Shown here one piece after another: positions 6,917 through 15,063 of a stretch of 42,344 bases of DNA (positions are counted from its first letter, which is position 1; each line of letters starts with the position of its first letter). Below the pieces are notes generated by a model. It was not told the DNA's origin, did no database searches, and saw nothing but the letters and a program-made list of their open reading frames with translations. The position numbers and the translations under genes are program-made. The DNA lies in contig DBRW01000039.1 of assembly GCA_002306075.1 (NCBI GenBank), forward strand, positions 1 through 42,344, given 5' to 3'. The stretch is from Synergistaceae bacterium UBA1358. GTDB taxonomy: Bacteria; Synergistota; Synergistia; Synergistales; Synergistaceae.

Positions 6917-7976
6917 GGAAGGTACGTTCTCTCCGCTCCTGCCGGGATATCCGCGAGTGATCGGAGGGGTATCCGTCGACAATCCGATATGGCTTGCCCC
7001 GCTGGCAGGCATCACCTTTGCGTCGGTGAGAAAATTTTACAGAAAACTCGGGGCCGGACTGGTGCACACCGAAATGGTGAGCGCCCTTGGACTGTGCCAC
7101 AGAGGCAGGAAGACAAAGGAGCTCCTCTACGGGTCGGACGAAGAGAGGCCCGTCGTACTTCAGCTTTTTGGCTCGAGACCAGACGACATAGAGAGGGGCG
7201 CGGAGACGGCCCTTGAAATAAGGAAATTCGAGGCCCTGCAGATAAACATGGCCTGTCCGATGCCGAAGGTGACGAAGAAGGGCAGCGGAGCGAAGCTCAT
7301 GGCTGATCCAAAGACCTCTGCCGAGATCGTCAGGGCGATGAAAAAGCCGGGCCTGCCTGTCTGGGCGAAGATCAGGATAATGCCCTCAGGAAGCGCCATG
7401 ACCACGTGCGAGTTCTGTGAGCTGCTTTTCGAGTCGGGAGCTGACTTCATATTCATCCATGGGAGGACTCCCGCGCAGAGGTACGAAGGAAAGTCCTCGC
7501 GCGACGCCATAGAGGAGGCCGCAAGACGTTTCCCTGGACTGATCGGGGGCAGCGGAGACTGCTGTGAACCGGAAGATTTTCTGGATCACCTTGACAGGGG
7601 CTGTGCGGCGGTGCTCGCAGGCAGGGGAATACTGAAAGATGTATTCCTGATCCCCAAAACTCTGAAGGCACTGGGCGGGGAGATCCCGTCCCGATATTGC
7701 GAACCGTCTCCGGATTTCCAGTCGGAACTTCTTCTCGAACTGGGCCGCAGCATTTATAATACCGAGGGACAATCGCAGGCTTTGATGATCTCAAGAAGGA
7801 TGCTTGCCGCACTTTTCAAAGGCTTCCCCGGCGCGGCGCAGCTGAGGAGGCACGGAGCCCTTGCCCGTACCTGGCAGGATATGGAGTCGCTGCTTGAAAA
7901 CTGGCGGGACGGCAAAGATCTGCCGGAGATCGAATTTACAAAGGATAAATTCCCGTGGGGAGTCATCGGAGGATGA
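6894..7976 (+). CDS. tRNA-dihydrouridine synthase (DusB-like)
   Basis: A 360-residue FMN-dependent enzyme that reduces uridine to dihydrouridine in tRNA. The TIM-barrel N-terminus reads IWLAPLAGITFASVRKFYRK, followed by the catalytic-Cys segment NMACPMPKVTKKGSGAKLM (Cys near 119) and the phosphate-binding FIHGRTPAQRYEGKS and GGSGD stretches. The C-terminal helical domain fits Dus proteins of the DusB group. The start at ATG 6894 lies inside coaX and implies coupled translation. The exact uridine modified cannot be told from the sequence. Confidence 0.88.
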   Translation: MKETDLNKEGTFSPLLPGYPRVIGGVSVDNPIWLAPLAGITFASVRKFYRKLGAGLVHTEMVSALGLCHRGRKTKELLYGSDEERPVVLQLFGSRPDDIERGAETALEIRKFEALQINMACPMPKVTKKGSGAKLMADPKTSAEIVRAMKKPGLPVWAKIRIMPSGSAMTTCEFCELLFESGADFIFIHGRTPAQRYEGKSSRDAIEEAARRFPGLIGGSGDCCEPEDFLDHLDRGCAAVLAGRGILKDVFLIPKTLKALGGEIPSRYCEPSPDFQSELLLELGRSIYNTEGQSQALMISRRMLAALFKGFPGAAQLRRHGALARTWQDMESLLENWRDGKDLPEIEFTKDKFPWGVIGG

Positions 7977-8047
7977 GACTATCCTCAAAGTATCCCAATG
8001 GGAAGATCTTATAAAAGAAAGACAATACGACAGAGGAAGTGATCCGA

Positions 8048-9571
8048 TTGGCGGACGAGACAAGAAAAGAAGAACAGAAGCAGAAGAACAACATCACGCC
8101 TGAAGAGGAGATATTTCGCCAGCGCAAAGACAAGCTGATGAGGCTGCGCCGGGAAGAGGGATATGACCCCTACCAGCAGGATCATTGGGAAGTTAAGCAT
8201 ACACTGCCGTACATAAAAGAAAAATACTCCTCCCTCAAGGATGAGGAATGGTCCGAAGACGAGATCCAGACCGCGGGCAGGGTGATGGTCCTCAGACGCC
8301 ACGGAAAGACGGCCTTTGCGACCTTCGAGGACGAGCACGACAGGATGCAGCTCTGCTTCCAGTTCGACCTTCTCGGCGAGACAGACTACACCTTCTTCAA
8401 AAAATGGGTCGACGCGGGCGATTTCCTCGGAGTAATAGGAGTGCCCTTCCGTACGCAGCGCGGAGAGCTTACGATCGCCGTAAAGAAATTCTGTCTTCTT
8501 TCAAAGGCCCTCAGGCCGATGCCGGAAAAGTGGCACGGGCTGAAGGACATGGAAGTCCGCTACCGCCAGCGCTACATAGATCTGATAGCTAACCCCGAAG
8601 TAAGGGATACGTTCCGCAAGAGGACAAAGATAATACAGACGTTCCGCAGGATCCTCGACGCCCACGGCTCACTCGAAGTCCAGACGCCCATCCTCTCGAC
8701 GATAGCCGGGGGAGCGAACGCGAGGCCATTTATAACTCATCACAACACGCTCGACATAGACATGTACCTGAGGATAGCCACAGAGCTTTACCTCAAGAGG
8801 CTTGTGGTCGGCATGCTCGGCAGGGTATACGAGATAGGGCAGCAGTTCCGCAACGAGGGAATGGATATGAAGCATAACCCAGAGTTCACCTCCCTTGAGG
8901 TCTACTGGCCCTACGCCAATTACAAGGACATGATGGACCTTGCGGAGGAGATAATCGTGGCCTGCGCAGACGAACTCGGAGGAAGGGTCATCGACTATCA
9001 GGGGACCGAGATAGACCTCAATCCTCCCTTCCGCAGGGCGACGATGACAGAACTCGTGACCGAGCACACAGGCATAGACTTCAGCACGATAACGGACGAG
9101 GAGGCGCGCCGTCAGGCAGCCATCCGCGGGCTCGAAGTGAAGCTGTCCGACACGAGGTACGACATACTGCCGATCTTCTTCGAAGAGTACGTGGAGGAGA
9201 AGCTCATCCAGCCGACGTTCGTGCTCGGACATCCCACGGTCATCTCGCCTCTTTCGAAGAGGAACAAAGAAAATCCGGACATCACGGACAGGTTCGAGCT
9301 GTTCATAAACGCATGGGAGTTTGCGAACGCCTTCAGCGAGCTCAATGATCCCCTCGACCAGAGGGAACGCTTCATGGATCAGGAGAGGAAGAAGAGCGAA
9401 GGCGACGAAGAGTCCCATCCCTTCGACGAAGATTTCGTCAACGCGCTCGAATACGGTCTGCCCCCGACGGGCGGCATGGGTATCGGTATAGACAGGACCG
9501 TAATGCTTCTGACCAACTCAAAGAGCATAAGGGACGTAATACTCTTCCCGACCATGAAGCCGAAGGACTGA
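8048..9571 (+). CDS. lysS: Lysyl-tRNA synthetase, class II
   Basis: A protein of about 507 residues that charges tRNA-Lys. It has an N-terminal OB-fold anticodon domain (about 70-170) and the class II catalytic core: motif 2 in FRNEGMDMKHNPEFT (about 275-290) and motif 3 in GMGIGIDRTVMLL (about 480-492). I place the start at TTG 8048, 11 bases from GAGG; an in-frame GTG at 8039 is only a few bases from that site and seems too close. The acidic, basic N-terminal extension before the OB fold is common in the family. Seven bases separate it from ligA. Confidence 0.95.
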   Translation: MADETRKEEQKQKNNITPEEEIFRQRKDKLMRLRREEGYDPYQQDHWEVKHTLPYIKEKYSSLKDEEWSEDEIQTAGRVMVLRRHGKTAFATFEDEHDRMQLCFQFDLLGETDYTFFKKWVDAGDFLGVIGVPFRTQRGELTIAVKKFCLLSKALRPMPEKWHGLKDMEVRYRQRYIDLIANPEVRDTFRKRTKIIQTFRRILDAHGSLEVQTPILSTIAGGANARPFITHHNTLDIDMYLRIATELYLKRLVVGMLGRVYEIGQQFRNEGMDMKHNPEFTSLEVYWPYANYKDMMDLAEEIIVACADELGGRVIDYQGTEIDLNPPFRRATMTELVTEHTGIDFSTITDEEARRQAAIRGLEVKLSDTRYDILPIFFEEYVEEKLIQPTFVLGHPTVISPLSKRNKENPDITDRFELFINAWEFANAFSELNDPLDQRERFMDQERKKSEGDEESHPFDEDFVNALEYGLPPTGGMGIGIDRTVMLLTNSKSIRDVILFPTMKPKD

Positions 9572-9577
9572 GGACGG

Positions 9578-11602
9578 ATGGCGGCACCCGAAAGCCTTAA
9601 GACCAGGGCATCCGAGCTTCGCGCGGAGCTTAAGCGCCACGCGGAGCTTTACTATGTCCAGGACAGCCCCGAAATATCGGATTTCGAATACGACAGGCTT
9701 TTAAGGGAACTTGCCGAACTGGAGGAAAAATACCCCGAGCTTCGTACCGCGGACTCGCCTACCCACCGCATTGGCGGCCCCCCGAGGGAGGGCTTCGTCA
9801 AGGTGGAGCACAGCGAGCCGATGATGAGCCTGGATAACGCGCTGAATAGGGAAGAGCTCCGCTCCTTCTACGTTAAAACAGCCCAGGCGCTCGGCATGGA
9901 GAATATTGAGGTGATGTGCGAACCGAAGATAGACGGGCTCGCGGTATCGCTTATCTATGAGGACGGGGTCTTTGTAAGCGGTGCCACGCGCGGAGACGGA
10001 CGGATCGGAGAAGACATCACTGCCAACCTCAGGACCGTCAGGAACCTGCCGCTCAGGCTCGAAGAGGCCGTGCCGGGCAGGCTCGAGGTCCGGGGCGAGG
10101 TCTGCATGGACAAAAAAGGATTCGCGGCGCTGAACGCTGAGAGGGAAGAGGCGGGCGAGCCCCTTTTCGCCAATCCCCGGAACGCGGCCGCCGGAAGCAT
10201 AAGGCAGCTGGACCCCAAAATAACCGCATCAAGAAAATTGAAGATATTCCTGTACCAGATAATTGATCCTTTAAGACACGGGATAAAAAGCCAGAAAGAG
10301 ATGCTTGAGACGATAAGCAGGCTAGGGCTTCCGATGCAGGGTTCTGAGCGTCTCTGCCCGAGCCTTGCGGAGACAGAGGCATATCTCGACGAGTGGACCG
10401 AAAAAAGGTTCGGACACGCGATAGATACCGATGGTGTAGTGATCAAGCTCAACGACATCGCGATGAGGAGCATGCTCGGAGCCACTTCGAAGGCTCCGAG
10501 GTGGGCGATAGCCTTCAAGTTCCCGCCAGAGGAAAAGGTGACGAGAGTACTTGACATCGAAGTCACGGTCGGCCGCACGGGAACTTTGACCCCGACAGCC
10601 GTGCTCGATCCGGTCCATCTTTCCGGCACGGTCGTTAAGAGGGCCATACTCCACAACCAGGACGAGATAGACCGGAAGGACATCCGCATAGGGGACTACG
10701 TCCTGGTCCACAAGGCGGGAGAGATAATCCCTGAAGTCATAAGGGTCGAAAAAGAAAAACGGCCCGAAGGGACCGTTCCGTTCAGGATACCCGAGGTATG
10801 TCCCGTCTGCGGGTCGAAGGCAGTGAGGCTCAGCGGCGAAGCGGCGATAAAGTGCTCGAATAAGTCATGTCCCGCCCAGATCAAAGAGGGGATATCCCAC
10901 TTCGCGTCGAGGGCGGCGATGGACATCAGGGGGCTGGGCGAGAAGATAGTGGCCCTGCTCGTTGACAAGCGGATCGTTACAGACCTCGCCGACCTTTACA
11001 CGCTGAAGCCTGAGGATCTGGCCTCCCTGGAGAGGATGGGCGAGAAATCGGCCCGCAACATCAGGGAGGCCATAGAAAAGTCGAAAAAACGTCCGCTCGG
11101 AGCCCTGATAAACGCGCTCGGCATAAGGAACGTGGGGGAGAGGACCGCGAACGACCTGGCGGAGAAGTTCCGCTCGCTTGCCCTGCTTGCAGAGACCGCA
11201 GTACAAAGGACATACGAACTCGAGTCGATGGACGGCATAGGTCCTGTCATAGCCGAATCGCTCAGGGTATTCTTCTCGGAGCCCCACAATGCCCGCATGA
11301 TAGAGAGGCTGAGGGAGGCAGGGGTAAACATGGAGTCCGAAGGGCCCGCCCGCTCCGATCAGGATCTTCCGTGGAAGGGGCTTAAGTTCGTCCTCACAGG
11401 AGAGCTCTCTTCGATGACGAGGGCGGAGGCATCGGAGAAGATCCGAAGCCTCGGAGGAGAGACCTCCGACAGCGTAAGCAGAAAGACCGACTTCGTTGTC
11501 GCAGGCGAACGCGCGGGCAGCAAGCTTGTAAAGGCCCGTTCGCTGGGCATACAGATACTTGAAGAAGAGGATTTTATCAAAAGACTGAGCGAAGCACAGT
11601 AG
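9578..11602 (+). CDS. ligA: NAD-dependent DNA ligase
   Basis: A 674-residue ligase that seals nicks in replication and repair using NAD+. Domains in order: Ia (AELYYVQDSPEISDFEYD, about 22-39), adenylation domain with the KIDG motif (Lys117), OB fold, four-Cys zinc finger (about 408-434: CPVCGS and CSNKSCP), helix-hairpin-helix repeats (about 450-580) and a C-terminal BRCT domain (about 595-674). Length and all motifs are those of a full LigA. It sits between lysS and gatCAB in one operon-like run. Confidence 0.97.
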   Translation: MAAPESLKTRASELRAELKRHAELYYVQDSPEISDFEYDRLLRELAELEEKYPELRTADSPTHRIGGPPREGFVKVEHSEPMMSLDNALNREELRSFYVKTAQALGMENIEVMCEPKIDGLAVSLIYEDGVFVSGATRGDGRIGEDITANLRTVRNLPLRLEEAVPGRLEVRGEVCMDKKGFAALNAEREEAGEPLFANPRNAAAGSIRQLDPKITASRKLKIFLYQIIDPLRHGIKSQKEMLETISRLGLPMQGSERLCPSLAETEAYLDEWTEKRFGHAIDTDGVVIKLNDIAMRSMLGATSKAPRWAIAFKFPPEEKVTRVLDIEVTVGRTGTLTPTAVLDPVHLSGTVVKRAILHNQDEIDRKDIRIGDYVLVHKAGEIIPEVIRVEKEKRPEGTVPFRIPEVCPVCGSKAVRLSGEAAIKCSNKSCPAQIKEGISHFASRAAMDIRGLGEKIVALLVDKRIVTDLADLYTLKPEDLASLERMGEKSARNIREAIEKSKKRPLGALINALGIRNVGERTANDLAEKFRSLALLAETAVQRTYELESMDGIGPVIAESLRVFFSEPHNARMIERLREAGVNMESEGPARSDQDLPWKGLKFVLTGELSSMTRAEASEKIRSLGGETSDSVSRKTDFVVAGERAGSKLVKARSLGIQILEEEDFIKRLSEAQ

Positions 11603-11633
11603 AAATGCTTCCCGCAGTTTGGAGGGATCAGGA

Positions 11634-11963
11634 ATGATAAAGAAAATGGTTATGGACGAAGAGAGGCTGAGAGAAGTCCTGAGCTTTTCCTGCATCGGCC
11701 TTCCCGAGGAGGAGTACCCGGAGGTCCTTGACAGGGTCAACGCGGTGCTGAGGATGTGCGACGAGATGCAGGAACTTGTCGGCTCCGACGTCAGGCCGTT
11801 CGAGTGGGACGTCATAAAGTCCCCGGCAAGAAGGAAGGACATTCCTGTCGCCTGGGACGGCAGGGACCGTATGCTCGACCGGGCCCCGGTAAGGGACGGA
11901 GACTTCTTCCGCGTCCCGAGGATCATAGCAAAAGACGGCACCGAAGAGGAAGAGGAGGAGTAA
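11634..11963 (+). CDS. gatC: Aspartyl/glutamyl-tRNA amidotransferase subunit C
   Basis: A 109-residue small subunit that stabilises GatA on GatB in the GatCAB amidotransferase. The N-terminal helix-turn-helix pattern (EERLREVLSFSCIGLPEEEYPEVLDRVNAVL) and the C-terminal VPRIIA stretch match GatC. The tail is unusually acidic (seven Glu at the end). ATG 11634 lies seven bases after GGAGGG; an upstream in-frame TTG would precede that site. GatA starts four bases after the stop. Confidence 0.88.
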   Translation: MIKKMVMDEERLREVLSFSCIGLPEEEYPEVLDRVNAVLRMCDEMQELVGSDVRPFEWDVIKSPARRKDIPVAWDGRDRMLDRAPVRDGDFFRVPRIIAKDGTEEEEEE

Positions 11964-11967
11964 AGGT

Positions 11968-13449
11968 ATGGAATTCCACAAACTCTCCGCCCTTGAGATA
12001 GCCGAAGGTGTAAAAAACGGGAAATGGAAGGCCTCGGAGGTACTGTCGGCGCACCTTGAACGCATCAGGAAATACGACGGCAGGATAAACTCGGTGGTCA
12101 CGCTGTCCGAAGAGAGCGCACGCAAAGAGGCCGAAGCGGTCGACAGGGCAGTGGCTGAAGGCAGGGATCCCGGGCGTTTTGCCGGTGTTCCCTTTCTTGC
12201 GAAGGACAATTTCTGCACCGAGGGCATAAGGACAACATGCTGCAGCAAAATGCTTGAGGACTGGATACCGGATTACGATGCGACCGCGATCAAGAGGATG
12301 AAGGAGGCCGGAGCCGTCCTTATGGGCAAGACCAATATGGACGAGTTCGCCATGGGCAGCACCACAGAGAGCTCGATATTCGGCCCCACACTCAATCCGA
12401 GGGACTTCGGCAGGGTGCCCGGAGGCAGTTCGGGCGGAAGCGCCGCCGCGGTGGCCGCGGGGTTTGCGCCGCTGGCCCTGGGGAGCGACACAGGAGGCTC
12501 CGTAAGGCAGCCCTCGGCGTTCTGCGGAGTTCAGGGCATGAAGCCGTCCTACGGTCAGATCAGCAGGTATGGCATAGTTGCCTATGCATCGTCCCTGGAC
12601 CAGGTCGGGCCGATAACGAGGAACATGAAGGACATGGCGGCCGCGATGGACGTACTGGCCGGGGCGGATCCGAACGACACGACGTGCGACGCCTACGAGA
12701 GACCGTCCTTCTCGGATGCGGTCCTTTCAGGGATAAAGGGAAAGAAGGTCGCGGTGCTTACGGGCTTTGACTCAGAGAGCATGGACAGGCCTCTTGTGGA
12801 GGCCATCGACAGGGCTGCGGAATACTGCAGGGCCGCGGGGGCGGAAATAGTCAAGGCCAAGCTCCCCATAACGATGAAGCACGCCGTTGCCTGCTACTAC
12901 ATGGTCGCCCTCGGAGACGCGAGCTCGAAACTGGCCTGTTATGACGGGATGCGCTACGGCCACCACGCCGACGGCAGGAACCTGATGGAGATGTACAAAA
13001 GGAGCCGCAACGAGGGATTCGGCAAGGAGGTGCGCAAGCGGATACTTATAGGCACCTGCATCCTTACGAGGGGTTACTACGACAACTACTATGTGCCGGC
13101 GACAAAGGTGAGGCAGATGATAGCAGACGAGTACGCCGAGCTCTTCAGAAACGTGGACGCGCTGATCTGTCCCATATCTCCGGCCCTTCCGTACAGAAAG
13201 GGGCTCGTTGAAGAAGATCCCGTGCGCATCTATCTGGGAGACGCATTCTCATCCGCGGCGAACCTGGCGGGACTTCCGAGCATTAGTCTCAACGTGGGCT
13301 TCACCGAGGACGGACTGCCGACCAATGTGCAGCTCATGGGTCCGAGGTTCGGAGACGCCGGGCTGCTTGCGCTGGCGCAGGCCATAGAAAACGAAGCCGG
13401 TTCTCCGGCTGTCGCCGATATCGAAAAGAAAGGGGGCTGCGAAGAATGA
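11968..13449 (+). CDS. gatA: Glutamyl/aspartyl-tRNA(Gln/Asn) amidotransferase subunit A
   Basis: A 493-residue amidase-signature subunit that frees ammonia from glutamine for GatB. The Ser-cisSer-Lys triad is at the standard numbers: Lys79 (FLAKDNF), Ser154 (PGGSSGGSAA) and Ser178 (GSDTGGSVRQP). A complete gatCAB set implies that Gln-tRNA and/or Asn-tRNA are made by transamidation here. The TGA stop overlaps the gatB ATG (ATGA), so the subunits are probably made in step. Confidence 0.97.
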   Translation: MEFHKLSALEIAEGVKNGKWKASEVLSAHLERIRKYDGRINSVVTLSEESARKEAEAVDRAVAEGRDPGRFAGVPFLAKDNFCTEGIRTTCCSKMLEDWIPDYDATAIKRMKEAGAVLMGKTNMDEFAMGSTTESSIFGPTLNPRDFGRVPGGSSGGSAAAVAAGFAPLALGSDTGGSVRQPSAFCGVQGMKPSYGQISRYGIVAYASSLDQVGPITRNMKDMAAAMDVLAGADPNDTTCDAYERPSFSDAVLSGIKGKKVAVLTGFDSESMDRPLVEAIDRAAEYCRAAGAEIVKAKLPITMKHAVACYYMVALGDASSKLACYDGMRYGHHADGRNLMEMYKRSRNEGFGKEVRKRILIGTCILTRGYYDNYYVPATKVRQMIADEYAELFRNVDALICPISPALPYRKGLVEEDPVRIYLGDAFSSAANLAGLPSISLNVGFTEDGLPTNVQLMGPRFGDAGLLALAQAIENEAGSPAVADIEKKGGCEE

Positions 13450-14900
13450 GGGAGCCGGTGGTAGGACTTGAGATACACCTTCAGCTGAAGACGAAGACCA
13501 AACTCTTCTGCAGCTGTTCCAGCGACTACATAGGAGCAACTCCCAACACGAACGTCTGCCCGGTATGCCTTGCGATCCCGGGGACGCTCCCCATACTAAA
13601 CGACCATGCGGTGGAACTGGCGGTAAAGATGGGGCTGGGCCTCCACTGTTCGATAAGCGACAACACCAGGTTCCACAGGAAGCACTATTTTTACGCCGAC
13701 CTTCCGAAGGCGTACCAGATAACCCAGTACGAGCACCCGATAGCCGTAGGGGGGTATGTGGACATCGCCGCAGGCGGAAAGACGAAGAGGATCAGGGTAC
13801 ACCATCTCCATCTGGAAGAGGATGCGGGCAAACTAGTCCATCCCACTTCCGACGGAAGGCTCACCGGAGCTTCGTATTCTCTTGTCGACTACAACCGCGG
13901 CGGTATGCCTCTCTCCGAGATCGTCTCCGAGCCGGACATGAACTCGGCCGAAGAGGTACTGGCATATATAACTCAGATCAGGCAGCTGGCCCGCTACCTG
14001 GACGTATCCGACGGAGAGATGGAGTCCGGGTCGCTCAGGGTGGATGTCAACATCTCGCTCAGAAATGACGACGGGAGCCTCGGAACGAGGGTGGAGATCA
14101 AGAACGTGAACTCTCTCAGGTCGATCGAGCGGGCCCTGGGCTACGAGATAGCGAGGCAGAACAAGGTCCTGGACGAAGGAGGCTGCCTCGTGAGGGAGAC
14201 CCGCCTCTGGGACGACGTCGCGGGCGTGACGAGATCCATGAGGAGCAAAGAGGGAGAGCGCGACTACAGATATTATGTGGAGATGGACCTCGCTCCGATC
14301 TCGGCCGGTCCCGAATACGTGGAAGAGATAAGGAAGAGCCTTCCCGAGATGCCGTGGGAAAAACGCGAAAGGTTCATCAGGGATCATTCGCTCTCCGAGG
14401 AGGAGGCCGCACAGCTGACGGAACAGAAGGAGACCGCAGACTACTTTGAAGAGTGCGTCTCCGCCGGAGCCCCTGCCGCGAAATGCGCGAACTGGATGCG
14501 CATGGAGGTGCAGAGGCTGCTCCATGAGATGGACCTGCCGATCGAGAAGTTCCCCGTCAAGGCTTCCGAGCTCGGAAAGCTTATCGTCAGAGTCGAAAAG
14601 AGGGAGCTTTCCAACACCCAGGCCAAAGATGTCCTTGCCGTGATGGCCGAAAAGGAGCTGCCCGTCGACGAAGCGATCAAGGCGTGCGGAGTCTCCTGCG
14701 GAAAGATCACGGGCCCTGCCCTTGAGGAAATAATCAAAAAGGTATTCGCAGGCGAACCCGAGGCCGTGGAGACGGTCCGGGCGGGAAACGACAAGAAGGG
14801 CGCGAAGGTGAAATTCCTCCAGGGGCTTGTAATGAGAGAGACCAGGGGGTCGGCAGACCCTGCCGAAGTGGCTTCTCTTGTGAATTCTATGCTTAAATAA
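13446..14900 (+). CDS. gatB: Aspartyl/glutamyl-tRNA amidotransferase subunit B
   Basis: A 484-residue subunit that binds mischarged Glu-tRNA(Gln) or Asp-tRNA(Asn), activates the side chain with ATP and amidates it. The N-terminal cradle opens with EPVVGLEIHLQLKTKTKLFC and the Cys-containing CVCPVCLAIPG-like segment (about 20-48: CSCSSDY and NVCPVCLAIPG). Conserved HLEEDAGKL and DYNRGGMPLSEIVSEPD follow (about 120-160). A helical and YqeY-like tail follows from about 335. It is the last gene of the run that began at miaB and is followed by a clear terminator. Confidence 0.97.
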   Translation: MREPVVGLEIHLQLKTKTKLFCSCSSDYIGATPNTNVCPVCLAIPGTLPILNDHAVELAVKMGLGLHCSISDNTRFHRKHYFYADLPKAYQITQYEHPIAVGGYVDIAAGGKTKRIRVHHLHLEEDAGKLVHPTSDGRLTGASYSLVDYNRGGMPLSEIVSEPDMNSAEEVLAYITQIRQLARYLDVSDGEMESGSLRVDVNISLRNDDGSLGTRVEIKNVNSLRSIERALGYEIARQNKVLDEGGCLVRETRLWDDVAGVTRSMRSKEGERDYRYYVEMDLAPISAGPEYVEEIRKSLPEMPWEKRERFIRDHSLSEEEAAQLTEQKETADYFEECVSAGAPAAKCANWMRMEVQRLLHEMDLPIEKFPVKASELGKLIVRVEKRELSNTQAKDVLAVMAEKELPVDEAIKACGVSCGKITGPALEEIIKKVFAGEPEAVETVRAGNDKKGAKVKFLQGLVMRETRGSADPAEVASLVNSMLK

Positions 14901-14909
14901 GGTATCAGC

Positions 14910-14941
14910 GGGGTGAAGGGCTTTTCTCTTCGCCCCTTTTT
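14910..14941 (+). terminator. Intrinsic terminator after gatB
   Basis: GGGGTGAAG (14910-14918) pairs with CTTCGCCCC (14928-14936), 9 bp with one G-U, a 9-nt loop and five T after it. It closes the gatCAB transcript. Confidence 0.9.
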
Positions 14942-14954
14942 ATGCGGGCAATGA

Positions 14955-15000
14955 TTGACTTAAAGGTGCCAAAAAGGTTATCATCAACAGGTTGTGATAA
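14955..15000 (+). promoter_or_regulatory. Promoter of the EF-G-like gene
   Basis: TTGACT (14955-14960) and TATCAT (14979-14984) are separated by 18 bp, a good sigma-70 match, about 80 bp before the start codon. An inverted repeat TTATCA (14978-14983) / TGATAA (14995-15000) covers the -10 and the expected transcription start and may be an operator. Confidence 0.65.
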
Positions 15001-15063
15001 ATTATGGGCACCCAATAACCATGGAAACATATTAAGCTTCATCAGTCAGAAGGAGTGAAATAA